Below, one piece after another: positions 52,699 through 61,900 of a stretch of DNA of 64,000 nucleotides. The stretch is from NCBI RefSeq assembly GCF_042656585.1, contig NZ_JBHSPG010000022.1. One strand, given 5' to 3'. The notes beneath the pieces were generated by a model that did no database searches, was not told the origin of the DNA, and worked only from the letters and a program-made list of their open reading frames with translations. Position numbers and translations under genes: made by a program. How positions within the stretch are numbered: position 1 is the first letter of the stretch; each line of letters opens with the position of its first letter. Source of the stretch: Thalassorhabdus alkalitolerans. GTDB lineage: Bacteria; Bacillota; Bacilli; Bacillales; Marinococcaceae.

Positions 52699-53694
52699 AT
52701 GAGTAATGAAGCATTACTAGACGTAAAAGGATTAAAAACATATTTCTATCTTGGAGACCGAGTGGCTAAAGCTGTAGATGGCGTTGATTTTGAAATTAAC
52801 AAAGGGGAAACAGTAGCTATCGTAGGGGAGTCGGGCAGTGGAAAAAGTATAACCTCCATGTCTATTATGGGTCTGATACCCAGTCCACCGGGAAAAATAG
52901 TAGAAGGCTCCATTAAATTAGAGGGGAAAGAAATCGTTAATCTTCCGGAACGGCAAATGCGGAACGTGCGGGGAAATGAAATTGGAATGATTTTTCAGGA
53001 GCCAATGACTTCACTGAATCCAGTATTTACTATTGGAAACCAGGTAGCTGAGCCGTTGATAAAGCACAGAGGATACAAAAAGAAGCAGGCTCGGGAAAAA
53101 ACGATTGAGCTCCTGAAAATGGTTGGTTTTCCTCGTGCCGAAGAAACCATAGACGAATATCCTCATCAGCTTTCCGGGGGGATGAGACAGCGGGTGATGA
53201 TTGCGATCGCTATGAGCTGTGACCCTAAACTGTTAATAGCTGATGAGCCTACAACAGCGCTGGATGTCACCATTCAAGCTCAAATTCTCGATCTGATGGC
53301 TGAAGTGAAGGAAAGAACAAATTCTTCCATATTAATGATTACCCATGACCTTGGCGTCGTCGCTGAGATGGCTGATAGAGTACTAGTGATGTATGGAGGT
53401 CAAATTGTAGAAAACGCAGATGCGAAGACACTATTTACGGAACCTAAACATCCATACACCGTCGGTCTGTTAGGGAGCATGCCTCAGCTTGACGATGAAA
53501 AAGAACGGCTGGAATCTATACCTGGTACTGTACCGCCGGCCCATAACTTTCCTCAAGGATGCCGGTTTGCTCCCCGCTGTAAGCATGCGATGAAAGAATG
53601 CACAACGGAAGTGCCGGACCTTCGGGATACAGGGAATAGGCAAAAAGTCCGCTGTATTCTCTATGAAGAGAGTCAAGGAGGTCAGCATTCATGA
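52699..53694 (+). CDS. Peptide ABC transporter ATP-binding protein (OppD/DppD family)
   Basis: A 331-aa ATPase. Walker A GESGSGKSI (about 40-48), Q-loop, signature LSGGMRQRV, Walker B LLIADEPTTALD and the switch His of MITHDLG. The C-terminal oligopeptide extension contains Cys residues (CRFAPRCKHAMKEC) that in this family bind an Fe-S cluster. The end overlaps the next ATPase gene by 4 nt. It is first in a five-gene uptake operon. Confidence 0.95.
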   Translation: MSNEALLDVKGLKTYFYLGDRVAKAVDGVDFEINKGETVAIVGESGSGKSITSMSIMGLIPSPPGKIVEGSIKLEGKEIVNLPERQMRNVRGNEIGMIFQEPMTSLNPVFTIGNQVAEPLIKHRGYKKKQAREKTIELLKMVGFPRAEETIDEYPHQLSGGMRQRVMIAIAMSCDPKLLIADEPTTALDVTIQAQILDLMAEVKERTNSSILMITHDLGVVAEMADRVLVMYGGQIVENADAKTLFTEPKHPYTVGLLGSMPQLDDEKERLESIPGTVPPAHNFPQGCRFAPRCKHAMKECTTEVPDLRDTGNRQKVRCILYEESQGGQHS

Positions 53695-54743
53695 ACACTA
53701 CAAAAGAGAAACAACAGAACCAGCATGACGTTCAAAACCGTGAAAAGTTAGTAGAAGTTAAAAATATAAAAAAATACTTTCCTATCAAGGGAGGGTTCTT
53801 AAAAAGAACTGTAGCCCATGTGAAAGCAGTTGATGATATCACTTTTGACGTCTACAAAGGAGAAACCTTAGGAATTGTGGGAGAGTCAGGGTCTGGAAAA
53901 TCGACCTTAGGAAGAATGATCCTTCGTCTTCTTGATTCTACTGAAGGAGAGATCCGTTTTGACGGACAAGAGATAACAAATATCTCTCAACGAAAAATGC
54001 GAAATTTAAGAAAAGAAATGCAGACGATTTTTCAGGATCCCTACGCATCTTTAAATCCAAGAATGAGTGTAGGAGAAATCATAGAAGAGCCGATGGTCGT
54101 TCAAAAGCTCATGAGCAAAAATGAACGGGAAAAAAGAGTCATAAATCTTCTTGAAACAGTGGGTCTGAACGAAAGTGCAAGGAACAAATATCCCCATGAA
54201 TTTTCCGGCGGCCAGCGGCAGCGAATAGGGATTGCCCGTGCTCTTTCGACTCGTCCGAAGCTGATTATAGGTGATGAACCCGTTTCCGCCCTGGACGTTT
54301 CAGTTCAGTCACAAGTTCTTAACCTGATGGAAGATTTACAGGATGAATACGGGTTAACATACATCTTTATTGCTCATGACCTCAGCGTGGTTAAGCATAT
54401 CAGCGACCGTGTGGCTGTGATGTATCTTGGAAAGCTGGCAGAAATTGCTCCTAAGGAATCAATATACAAAAAACCACTTCATCCATACACACAGGCCTTA
54501 ATATCGGCTGTACCGACAACCAATGTAGAAGAAGAAAAAGAAAGGGTGGTCTTAGAGGGTGACTTGCCGAGCCCTTCTAACCCTCCTTCAGGTTGTCCGT
54601 TCCACACGAGATGTCCGGAAGCTCATGAAAGATGCAAAATAGAACGGCCTCAATTAACAAATATGGGTGGAGGACATTATGTTGCTTGTCACTTGTACAC
54701 CGAGCCTGAACCTAAAATTGCTGAAAATGCCGAACAAGACTAA
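53691..54743 (+). CDS. Peptide ABC transporter ATP-binding protein (OppF/DppF family)
   Basis: A 350-aa second ATPase that pairs with the preceding one. Walker A GESGSGKSTLG, signature FSGGQRQRIG, Walker B LIIGDEPVSALD and a C-terminal CPFHTRCPEAHERC cluster motif. ATGA overlap with the upstream gene indicates coupling. Confidence 0.95.
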   Translation: MNTTKEKQQNQHDVQNREKLVEVKNIKKYFPIKGGFLKRTVAHVKAVDDITFDVYKGETLGIVGESGSGKSTLGRMILRLLDSTEGEIRFDGQEITNISQRKMRNLRKEMQTIFQDPYASLNPRMSVGEIIEEPMVVQKLMSKNEREKRVINLLETVGLNESARNKYPHEFSGGQRQRIGIARALSTRPKLIIGDEPVSALDVSVQSQVLNLMEDLQDEYGLTYIFIAHDLSVVKHISDRVAVMYLGKLAEIAPKESIYKKPLHPYTQALISAVPTTNVEEEKERVVLEGDLPSPSNPPSGCPFHTRCPEAHERCKIERPQLTNMGGGHYVACHLYTEPEPKIAENAEQD

Positions 54744-54846
54744 CCTATTCAGCTTTTAACCTGTACAGGAGGTGACGCGGGTATAGGAGGAGAGGGAAGA
54801 GTCAAAAAAGTTTGCTGGTTTAGAAAATAAAAGGGGGTCACAAAAG

Positions 54847-56628
54847 ATGAAACATAAAAGTTTGTTATTTTTACTATCTACAGGTCTTATCTTGTCAGCG
54901 TGTAATGGCGGCGATGAGGATTTTGAAGAAGGTGCAGATCCGGCAGAAGACGGCGCGGAAACAGAGACAGATGGAGAAAACGGTGAAACGGCAGGAGAGC
55001 CTCAAGAAGGCGGAAATATAAATCTTGCCATGTATTCCGCACCAGATCACCAGTTTAATCCAATTTACTATCAATCCTCATATGATAATAATATCCTGGA
55101 GTTCACACATGAAAAGCTTTTTGAACAGAACGAAGACCTAGAATTTTACGGGGAACTTGCAGAAGAATACGAATTAAATGATGAGCAAACAGAAATGACT
55201 GTTCAGCTTCGTGAAGATGTCGTATGGCATGATGGCGAGCCATTTACTGCAGACGATGTCGTGTTTACTTATACTGCTATCGCTGACCCAGAATATACAG
55301 GTGTTCGTACAAGCTATGCAGATTCACTGTTAGGCTATGATGAGTTTAAAGCCGGTGATACGGAGGAGTTTGAAGGTGTGGAAGCTGTAGATGAACATAC
55401 GGTTGTATTTCGGTGGGAAGAGCCTACTGTAACACCAGAATACGATGCCAGCTTCTTTATTATTCCAGAGCATGTGTTTGGTGATGTTCCTGCTGATGAA
55501 ATGGAACAACATTCTGCTTCCTCTAACCCTGGGGAAATCATTGGAACAGGGCCGTTTGAGTTTACCGCAGCTGTAGAAGGGGATCGCTATGAGCTTGAAG
55601 CATTTGAGGATTACTGGAAAGGTAGACCTCATCTTGATAGTGTGACCTGGAGAGTGGTTGACCAATCTGTTATGACTGGTTTACTGGATAATGGTGAGAT
55701 TCACATGGTGGCTGAACCAGACGGAATCGTGCCAAATGATGTGGAAAGTGTTGAAGCGCTGGGGAATGTGAACCTTTACCAGCCTCAAGATTTAGGTTAC
55801 CAATACATGGGTCTTAAATTGGCTCACCGTCCAAGTGAGGATGTGGAAGCCGGTGTAGTTGATCCTGATAATTTCATTGTTAACGAAAAACTTGAAGACA
55901 AGCGTGTGCGTCAAGCTCTTGTCTATGGTATTAATCGTGAAGCGATGATTGAAGGACTCCTTCATGGTTCTGGAGAGGTCCTCCACGCTCCATTCCCGGA
56001 AGCTTCCTGGGCATATGATGAAGATGCGCCAGTGAAATATGAGTACGACCCGGATCAGGCACGTGCCCTTCTTGAAGATGCCGGTTTTGAAGATGTAACA
56101 GGCGATGGCTTCTATGAAGATCCAGATGGAGAAGAATACGTATTGAACCTTGAATACCCTACTGGAAATGAAGCTCGTGAGAATGCGGCTTTAGTTATCG
56201 GGGAGAACCTTCAGGATATTGGTATTAATGTAAATGTGCAGCAGCCTCGTGAATTTTCTGCTCATGCTGACCGAGTTGAGGATGATGAGAGAAGCATGGA
56301 TCTTTACCTTATGGGCTGGAGCTTAGCATCTGGCGATCCGGATCCTGCAGTCTATTTCCAGTCTGATGTGGCTTATAACTATACGCGCTGGAATGATGAG
56401 CATAGTGACGAACTCATTGCAGCTGGCGTACAAGCTCCAGAAGCATTTGATGAAGAGTACCGAATGGAAGTGTATGCAGAGTGGGCGGAGCATGTATCTG
56501 AAGAAGTTCCTATGGTCTTCTTATGGTCTCCAATCAATAACTTTGCATACGTCGACAGCCTCCAGGGAGTTACTGAACACCCTGCCAATATGTACAAAGA
56601 TACACACGAGTGGTACCTCGCCGAATAA
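54847..56628 (+). CDS. Peptide-binding lipoprotein (SBP family 5)
   Basis: A 593-aa substrate-binding protein for oligo- or dipeptides. A lipobox LSAC (Cys19) is followed by a Glu/Asp/Gly-rich linker (about 20-55), then the SBP_bac_5 fold with the typical VWHDGEPFTADDVVFTY and IIGTGPFEF motifs. The overall composition is strongly acidic, as in proteins of salt-adapted bacteria exposed outside the cell. It lies between the ATPase and permease genes, an order that differs from the B. subtilis opp operon (oppABCDF). Confidence 0.95.
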   Translation: MKHKSLLFLLSTGLILSACNGGDEDFEEGADPAEDGAETETDGENGETAGEPQEGGNINLAMYSAPDHQFNPIYYQSSYDNNILEFTHEKLFEQNEDLEFYGELAEEYELNDEQTEMTVQLREDVVWHDGEPFTADDVVFTYTAIADPEYTGVRTSYADSLLGYDEFKAGDTEEFEGVEAVDEHTVVFRWEEPTVTPEYDASFFIIPEHVFGDVPADEMEQHSASSNPGEIIGTGPFEFTAAVEGDRYELEAFEDYWKGRPHLDSVTWRVVDQSVMTGLLDNGEIHMVAEPDGIVPNDVESVEALGNVNLYQPQDLGYQYMGLKLAHRPSEDVEAGVVDPDNFIVNEKLEDKRVRQALVYGINREAMIEGLLHGSGEVLHAPFPEASWAYDEDAPVKYEYDPDQARALLEDAGFEDVTGDGFYEDPDGEEYVLNLEYPTGNEARENAALVIGENLQDIGINVNVQQPREFSAHADRVEDDERSMDLYLMGWSLASGDPDPAVYFQSDVAYNYTRWNDEHSDELIAAGVQAPEAFDEEYRMEVYAEWAEHVSEEVPMVFLWSPINNFAYVDSLQGVTEHPANMYKDTHEWYLAE

Positions 56629-56703
56629 GGCTGTATAAGATGGTAAATGGCGTGTGGTGAATATGCCACACGCCATTGCTATGAGAGGGAGAAGGAGGAA
56701 AAC

Positions 56704-57669
56704 ATGTACAAGTATATACTAAGGCGCGTACTTGTCTTCATTCCGATGTTATTTATTGTGACAGTTGTTGTGTTTGCCCTTGCGTATTTAGCGCCAGGGG
56801 ATCCTTTAACAGGCCAGCAGCTCGATCCTACGATTGACCCGGAAGTTTTAGAGCAGCGTCGAGAAGCATTGGGATTAAATGAACCACCCCATGTTCAATA
56901 TGCAAATTGGCTCTCTAATGTGGCAAGAGGGAACCTGGGTGATTCATTGCACTACTCGGGACGAACAGTGCAGGAGCTTATCCTATCGAGGGTGCCCAAT
57001 ACAATTTATTTAGCGGTATTTTCTTTATTTGTCACGATTATTGTCGGTTTGCCTATAGGGATTTATTCAGCTCGTAAGCAATACACCGTAGTAGATTATT
57101 CTGCTACTACATTTGGTTTTTTGGGACTGGCAACACCTAACTTTTTTGCTGCACTGGTGGCGATTTATTTCTTTTCGTTCCAGTTAGGGTGGTTTCCAGC
57201 ACAGGGAACGGTATCATCGACGAGTTTGACAGGGTTTGAAGCCTTTATTGATCGATTACATCATTTAGTTCTTCCAGGGATCACCCTGGGATTGGCAAGT
57301 ACTGCCATTTACATGCGCTACATCAGATCTGAAATGCTAGACGTCATGGGAAGTGACTTTATTCGAACCGCACGTGCTAAAGGGTTAGGAGAAAACAGTG
57401 TTCTTTATAAGCACACCCTTCGAAACGCATTGATTCCAATCATCACATTACTTGGGTTTGAGTTTGGAACCCTGTTAAGCGGGGCGGTAGTGATTGAAGC
57501 CACCTTTAACTTCCCAGGACTAGGACAACTCTTTTTAACAGGAATAATGAACAGGGACTTTCCGTTAATAATGGGGATAAATTTATTAGTTGGAGTTACG
57601 ATATTAGTCGGTAACTTGTTAGCGGATATTTTCTACGCTGTAGTTGATCCGCGAATTCGCTACGATTGA
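56704..57669 (+). CDS. Peptide ABC transporter permease (OppB/DppB family)
   Basis: A 321-aa membrane protein starting MYKYILRRVLVFIPML, with AAGGAGG upstream. Six membrane segments, and the EAA-type cytoplasmic loop FIRTARAKGLGENSVLYKH that contacts the ATPase. The longer frame (to 56647) has no SD. Confidence 0.95.
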   Translation: MYKYILRRVLVFIPMLFIVTVVVFALAYLAPGDPLTGQQLDPTIDPEVLEQRREALGLNEPPHVQYANWLSNVARGNLGDSLHYSGRTVQELILSRVPNTIYLAVFSLFVTIIVGLPIGIYSARKQYTVVDYSATTFGFLGLATPNFFAALVAIYFFSFQLGWFPAQGTVSSTSLTGFEAFIDRLHHLVLPGITLGLASTAIYMRYIRSEMLDVMGSDFIRTARAKGLGENSVLYKHTLRNALIPIITLLGFEFGTLLSGAVVIEATFNFPGLGQLFLTGIMNRDFPLIMGINLLVGVTILVGNLLADIFYAVVDPRIRYD

Positions 57670-57679
57670 GGTGAAAGAC

Positions 57680-58615
57680 ATGAGTGATCCTAGATCTACA
57701 GAACAAATGGATAACACAGACCCAGGTGCACCTGAACCGAGCGAAGGACAAGAAAAGGAAAAGCACTATAGTCCCACCCAACTCGCTTTGCGGCGCTTTA
57801 TCCGCAATAAGTTAGCGGTTATCGGTCTCGTTATCTTTATTTTAATAACTATTGTATCCTTTAGTGCTCCGTTAATAACAGACATTGACCCGACAAGAAC
57901 GGACTTGTTAAACGTACATGCTGATCCAAATTCTACTAATCTTCTAGGGACGGACAGTTCAGGGAGAGATAACTTTGCCCGATTATTGTACGGTGGGCAG
58001 GTGTCTATTCAAGTAGGGGTATTTATTACCCTTATCGTTACAGTGATTGGTGTTGTGTTTGGCTCATTAGCTGGGTACTACGGGGGAATTGTGGATAGTG
58101 CTATTATGCGTTTGGCTGACCTTTTTTTAATCTTTCCATTCTTGCTTATGGTGTTAACAGTAGTAACTATTTTAGAGGAAACGACTATTTTCATATTCGT
58201 GGTGACTTTAGGTTTAATTACGTGGCCAAATATCACCCGTATTATTAGAGGGAATTATTTATCTTTAAGGGAAAAAGAATACGTACTTAGTGCGAGATCA
58301 ATAGGCGCCTCAGATCTTCGGATTATCGGGAAGCATATGATCCCGAATGCTGTCGGTCCGATTATCGTCAATGCTACCGTCATTATGGCACAAATGATCA
58401 TCTTAGAATCTGCATTAAGTTTCCTTGGTTTTGGGATTCCGCAGCCTACACCAACGTGGGGATCTATGCTGAGTGAAGCCACAAGCTTAAATATATTAAC
58501 AAATCAGCCATGGGCCTGGCTGCCGCCTGGTCTTCTGATTGTGTTGACTGTCTTATCTATTAACTTCGTCGGTGATGGGTTACGAGATGCGTTTGATCCT
58601 AAAAGCCAAAGATAA
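57680..58615 (+). CDS. Peptide ABC transporter permease (OppC/DppC family)
   Basis: A 311-aa membrane protein from ATG 57680 (GAGGTG upstream). A charged cytoplasmic N-terminus precedes the OppC-N segment (RRFIRNKLAVIGLVIF) and five further helices; EAA loop EYVLSARSIGASDLRIIGKH. It ends the operon and is followed by a terminator. Confidence 0.95.
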   Translation: MSDPRSTEQMDNTDPGAPEPSEGQEKEKHYSPTQLALRRFIRNKLAVIGLVIFILITIVSFSAPLITDIDPTRTDLLNVHADPNSTNLLGTDSSGRDNFARLLYGGQVSIQVGVFITLIVTVIGVVFGSLAGYYGGIVDSAIMRLADLFLIFPFLLMVLTVVTILEETTIFIFVVTLGLITWPNITRIIRGNYLSLREKEYVLSARSIGASDLRIIGKHMIPNAVGPIIVNATVIMAQMIILESALSFLGFGIPQPTPTWGSMLSEATSLNILTNQPWAWLPPGLLIVLTVLSINFVGDGLRDAFDPKSQR

Positions 58616-58616
58616 C

Positions 58617-58648
58617 AAAAGAGCTGTTCCGGTTGGAACGGCTCTTTT
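58617..58648 (+). terminator. Terminator of the peptide-transporter operon
   Basis: AAAAGAGC-GTTCC and GGAAC-GCTCTTTT pair directly after the last permease gene. Confidence 0.88.
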
Positions 58649-58679
58649 ACTACATTTTAAATTTTTTTTAGAAAACTGC

Positions 58680-58708
58680 TTGCATGGGTTATGACCTTAT
58701 GCTATTAT
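58680..58708 (+). promoter_or_regulatory. tRNA-Ser promoter
   Basis: TTGCAT and TATTAT are 17 nt apart, 35 nt before the tRNA. Confidence 0.78.
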
Positions 58709-58742
58709 AGTTCTTGTCAGCCAAAAAGACATAAACAAGCAC

Positions 58743-58835
58743 GGAGGAGTACCCAAGTCCGGCTGAAGGGAGCGGTCTTGAAAACCGCCAGGGGCTTTGC
58801 GGCCCGCGGGGGTTCGAATCCCTCCTCCTCCGCCA
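58743..58835 (+). tRNA. tRNA-Ser (anticodon TGA)
   Basis: A 93-nt class II tRNA with encoded CCA. Acceptor GGAGGAG/CTCCTCC, anticodon loop CTTGAAA, and a long variable arm. Confidence 0.97.
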
Positions 58836-58851
58836 TAATACTTACTATTAC

Positions 58852-58886
58852 AAGCATACCTTTTGTCAAAGGGTATGCTTTTTTAT
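58852..58886 (+). terminator. Terminator after tRNA-Ser
   Basis: AAGCATACC and GGTATGCTT form a perfect 9-bp stem with a T run. Confidence 0.88.
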
Positions 58887-58929
58887 ACTTAAATAGTGTT
58901 ACTGGGATGAGAGAGGTGGTGAGCATTTG

Positions 58930-59424
58930 ATGGAGGAACATGATCAACGTTTTATGAAGGAAGCAATAAATGAGGCTCTTAGAGCTCAGGAAAAGGGAGA
59001 GGTCCCAATTGGTGCCGTCATTGTTTTTAAAGGGGAAATTATTGCAAGAGGTCATAATGAAAGAGAAACCAGACAGCGTTCGGATGCTCATGCTGAAATG
59101 ATTGCTATAGAAAAGGCATGTGAGTATATGGGTTCCTGGCGGTTGGAAGATTGTACATTGTACGTTACGTTAGAGCCTTGCCCTATGTGTGCGGGGGCTC
59201 TGGTTCAGGCCAGAGTTCCACGCGTAGTGTTTGGCGCTGTCGACCCAAAAGCAGGATGTGCCGGTACGCTGATGAACCTTCTTGATGACTCCCGTTTCAA
59301 TCACCGGGCTGACGTAAGGGCGGGTATCCTTGAAGAGGAGTGCGGGCTGTTATTGACTTCCTTTTTTCAGGAGTTGCGCAAAAAAAAGAAAGAAAAGAAA
59401 AGACAAAAATCTGACCTTTTTTAG
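58930..59424 (+). CDS. tadA: tRNA-specific adenosine deaminase TadA
   Basis: Converts A34 to inosine in tRNA-Arg(ACG). A 164-aa zinc deaminase with HAEMIAIEKA (zinc His and catalytic Glu) and PCPMCAGALVQAR (zinc Cys pair). The start is ATG 58930, or TTG 58927; GAGGTGG lies upstream. It has a basic Lys/Arg tail. As in B. subtilis it precedes the SRP RNA and dnaX. Confidence 0.97.
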   Translation: MEEHDQRFMKEAINEALRAQEKGEVPIGAVIVFKGEIIARGHNERETRQRSDAHAEMIAIEKACEYMGSWRLEDCTLYVTLEPCPMCAGALVQARVPRVVFGAVDPKAGCAGTLMNLLDDSRFNHRADVRAGILEEECGLLLTSFFQELRKKKKEKKRQKSDLF

Positions 59425-59488
59425 ATTGGCTGCCTCTGGTTTCTCATGATATAGTTACCTTAGAGGTTTTAGAAGTGGAGGGAGAACG

Positions 59489-59644
59489 GTGCAACCGAAT
59501 CAATTTTCTTTAGAAACAGCACAAAGGCTTGCTGAAAAACTTAATATGCCGCTAGAGCATATCATGCATACGCCGCCTCATGTGATTATGGCTAAGATTG
59601 CTGAATTGGAAAAAAAGCAGGAAAACACCGCAAACGAGAAATAA
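59489..59644 (+). CDS. Small YycC-like protein
   Basis: A 51-aa ORF starting with GTG, GGAGG 7 nt upstream. It reads MQPNQFSLETAQRLAEKL, then MPLEHIMHTPPHVIMAKIAE, and a Lys/Glu-rich tail. The pattern (LAExLxxPLEHIMHxPxHV) resembles the small YycC family of Bacilli, recalled without a database search. Its role is unknown. It lies 64 nt after tadA, before the SRP RNA promoter. Confidence 0.7.
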   Translation: MQPNQFSLETAQRLAEKLNMPLEHIMHTPPHVIMAKIAELEKKQENTANEK

Positions 59645-59665
59645 AAATTTTCTACGAAGAACCTC

Positions 59666-59694
59666 TTGCATTTTGTATCAAGAGTATGTAGAAT
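59666..59694 (+). promoter_or_regulatory. SRP RNA promoter
   Basis: TTGCAT and TAGAAT are separated by 17 nt. Transcription should begin near 59701, giving a short 5' precursor. Confidence 0.8.
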
Positions 59695-59740
59695 GAGAAA
59701 TGCGTCGCTGAAATGCTGACGCCTAACAATGTTATCAAAT

Positions 59741-60012
59741 TTGTCGTGCTAGGCGGGGAGGTAGCGGTGCCCTGTACTCGCAATCCGCTATAGCGAGGCT
59801 TAATCCCTTCTCGAGGTTTTGTCTCCGTAAGGTCTGCCCTGAATAAGTGGTGTTGACGCCCGGGTTCTGCGCAACGGGAACCCGTGAACCCTGTCAGGTC
59901 CGGAAGGAAGCAGCAGTAAGCGGCCACTTCCGTGTGCCGCAGAGTCGCCTGGGTCTAGCTAACTGTTCAGGTAACGCTTATGGAGGCATTATCAACAGAA
60001 GGTGCACGGCTT
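59741..60012 (+). ncRNA. ffs: Signal recognition particle RNA (scRNA, large Bacillus type)
   Basis: About 272 nt of the Bacillus form with an Alu domain. Recognised by GTGCTAGGCGGGGAGGTAGC near the 5' end, the conserved SRP apical loop GTCAGGTCCGGAAGGAAGCA (59894-59913) and GAAGGTGCACGG at the 3' end. It binds Ffh to target proteins to the membrane. The exact ends are estimated. Confidence 0.96.
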
Positions 60013-60030
60013 TAATAAATGAAATGATCA

Positions 60031-60056
60031 AACGGCTCCGTCGGGGTCGTTTTTTT
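60031..60056 (+). terminator. SRP RNA terminator
   Basis: AACGGCTCC and GGGGTCGTT pair around a 3-nt loop and are followed by a T run. Confidence 0.8.
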
Positions 60057-60106
60057 GTACATAAAATTATTGAAAAGAAAAGTCCGGAATTGGTTGTATC
60101 CTTGCT

Positions 60107-60135
60107 TTGAATTATGCGCTTGAGACCGGTATAAT
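60107..60135 (+). promoter_or_regulatory. dnaX promoter
   Basis: TTGAAT and TATAAT are 17 nt apart, 38 nt before the dnaX start. Confidence 0.82.
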
Positions 60136-60172
60136 TAGGGATGAATGTCAGCCGGTTAAAGGAGGAACGGGA

Positions 60173-61876
60173 GTGAGCTACCAGGCGCTTTACAGGGTAT
60201 GGAGACCACGGCAGCTAAGCGATGTGGTGGGACAGGAGCATATTACAAAGACACTGCAGAATGCTCTAATCCAGGAAAAGTTCTCTCACGCCTATTTATT
60301 TACTGGGCCCAGGGGGACAGGAAAAACAAGCGCAGCCAAAATCATCGCTAAAGCCATCAACTGTGAACACGCTCCCGTAAAAGAACCTTGTAATGAGTGT
60401 TCTTCTTGCCGGGGGATAGGAGATGGATCAATTGTTGATGTAATGGAGATAGATGCGGCTTCGAACAACGGGGTCGACGAAATCCGTTATATCCGTGAAA
60501 ATGTAATGGCTGCACCTAGAGATATCAGGTATAAAGTGTACATTATAGATGAAGTGCATATGCTTTCTACAGGAGCGTTCAATGCGCTTTTAAAAACGCT
60601 TGAAGAGCCTCCGAAGCATGTTGTTTTTATACTTGCAACAACGGAACCTCATAAGATTCCCTTAACAATTATATCTCGCTGCCAGCGTTTTGATTTTAAA
60701 CGAATATCCAGCCAGGCCCTCGTTGGCCGAATGGAATATATCTTAGAAGAGCAGCATATTGAGGCAGAACAAGAAGCTCTCCATTTGATTGGCCGTGCAG
60801 CCGAGGGCGGTATGAGGGATGCATTGAGTCTGTTAGACCAGGCCATTTCTTTTGCTGAAGATAGGGTGACATCTGCTGATGTGCTTGCTATTACCGGAGC
60901 TGTGTCACAGCAATTTTTGACTGATACAGCCAGGGCATTAAAGGACAAAGATACAGCAAAAGCGATCAAGACAGCAGACGCATTAATAAGAGAGGGGAAA
61001 GATCCCCTTCGCTTTATGGAAGACTTAATTTATTACTTCCGGGATATGCTTTTATATAAAACAGCACCGGAGCTGGATGAAGTGCTTGACCGTGTGAGAG
61101 TGGAGGAAAGCTTCGAGGAGACAGCCCAGTCCATTGACACTCCATGGTTATATGAAGTAATTGATAAGTTGAACCACTATCATCAGGAGATGAAGTGGGC
61201 AAGCCACCCCAAAATTTTTTTGGAGCTATCTTTAATCAATGTTTGTTATGTAGAAAACCAGGCTGAAGGAACAAGCTCTGCAGAGGTCCAGGAATTACAC
61301 AAGAAGCTCAGCCGGATGGAAAAAGAGCTGGAGACGTTGAAAAAACAGGGAGTGCCTGCCGCTGCAGGAAGAAAAGAAGAATCGCAGCCAAAATCCCGAG
61401 TGGCGCCTTCTGTTTCTTCCTCCAAACAGGGCGGGGTTAATTTAGCCGGACTGGGCAAAGTCAAAGAAATGCTAGGTTCGGCTTCGAAACAGGAACTTCA
61501 AGTCATTTCTTCTAAATGGCCGGAAGTAATGAATAAAATTAAAAGCGAAAGTGTCCCGGCCAGTGCCTGGGCAAGTGATTCTAAGCCGGTGGCGGCCACA
61601 GGGGATTCTGTGCTCCTGGCATTTCAAAACGAGATGCACAGAAACATGGTGGACTCAAAGTTCCGCTCATTAGTTGAAAGCGCGATTGAAACGATCAGCG
61701 GGAAGCCGATGACTCTTATTACCATTCTTATGGGCCAATGGGAAAAGGTTAAGGAAGATTATATGCGGAGCCAGCTCAGCAGCCAGACAGAAGACGAGGC
61801 AGGAACGGAGCCGATTGTTGACGAAGCCATTAAATTAGTAGGTTCTGATTTAATAGAAATTGTAGAAAGTGAATAG
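60173..61876 (+). CDS. dnaX: DNA polymerase III subunits gamma and tau
   Basis: Clamp-loader ATPase and fork organiser, 567 aa. Starts with GTG at 60173 (SYQALYRVWRPRQ), GGAGG 7 nt upstream; the frame extends to 60107 through the promoter, so longer starts are excluded. Walker A GPRGTGKTS, zinc site C-X8-C-X2-C-X2-C (CEHAPVKEPCNECSSC), Walker B IIDEVHML and sensor LATTEPHK. The tau-specific C-terminus is present. Confidence 0.97.
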   Translation: MSYQALYRVWRPRQLSDVVGQEHITKTLQNALIQEKFSHAYLFTGPRGTGKTSAAKIIAKAINCEHAPVKEPCNECSSCRGIGDGSIVDVMEIDAASNNGVDEIRYIRENVMAAPRDIRYKVYIIDEVHMLSTGAFNALLKTLEEPPKHVVFILATTEPHKIPLTIISRCQRFDFKRISSQALVGRMEYILEEQHIEAEQEALHLIGRAAEGGMRDALSLLDQAISFAEDRVTSADVLAITGAVSQQFLTDTARALKDKDTAKAIKTADALIREGKDPLRFMEDLIYYFRDMLLYKTAPELDEVLDRVRVEESFEETAQSIDTPWLYEVIDKLNHYHQEMKWASHPKIFLELSLINVCYVENQAEGTSSAEVQELHKKLSRMEKELETLKKQGVPAAAGRKEESQPKSRVAPSVSSSKQGGVNLAGLGKVKEMLGSASKQELQVISSKWPEVMNKIKSESVPASAWASDSKPVAATGDSVLLAFQNEMHRNMVDSKFRSLVESAIETISGKPMTLITILMGQWEKVKEDYMRSQLSSQTEDEAGTEPIVDEAIKLVGSDLIEIVESE

Positions 61877-61900
61877 TGACTATATTAGGAGGCGTGAGAA

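Noticed and set aside
59652..60110. ORFs on both strands across the SRP RNA
   Set aside because: They coincide with a well-recognised structured RNA and have no SD.
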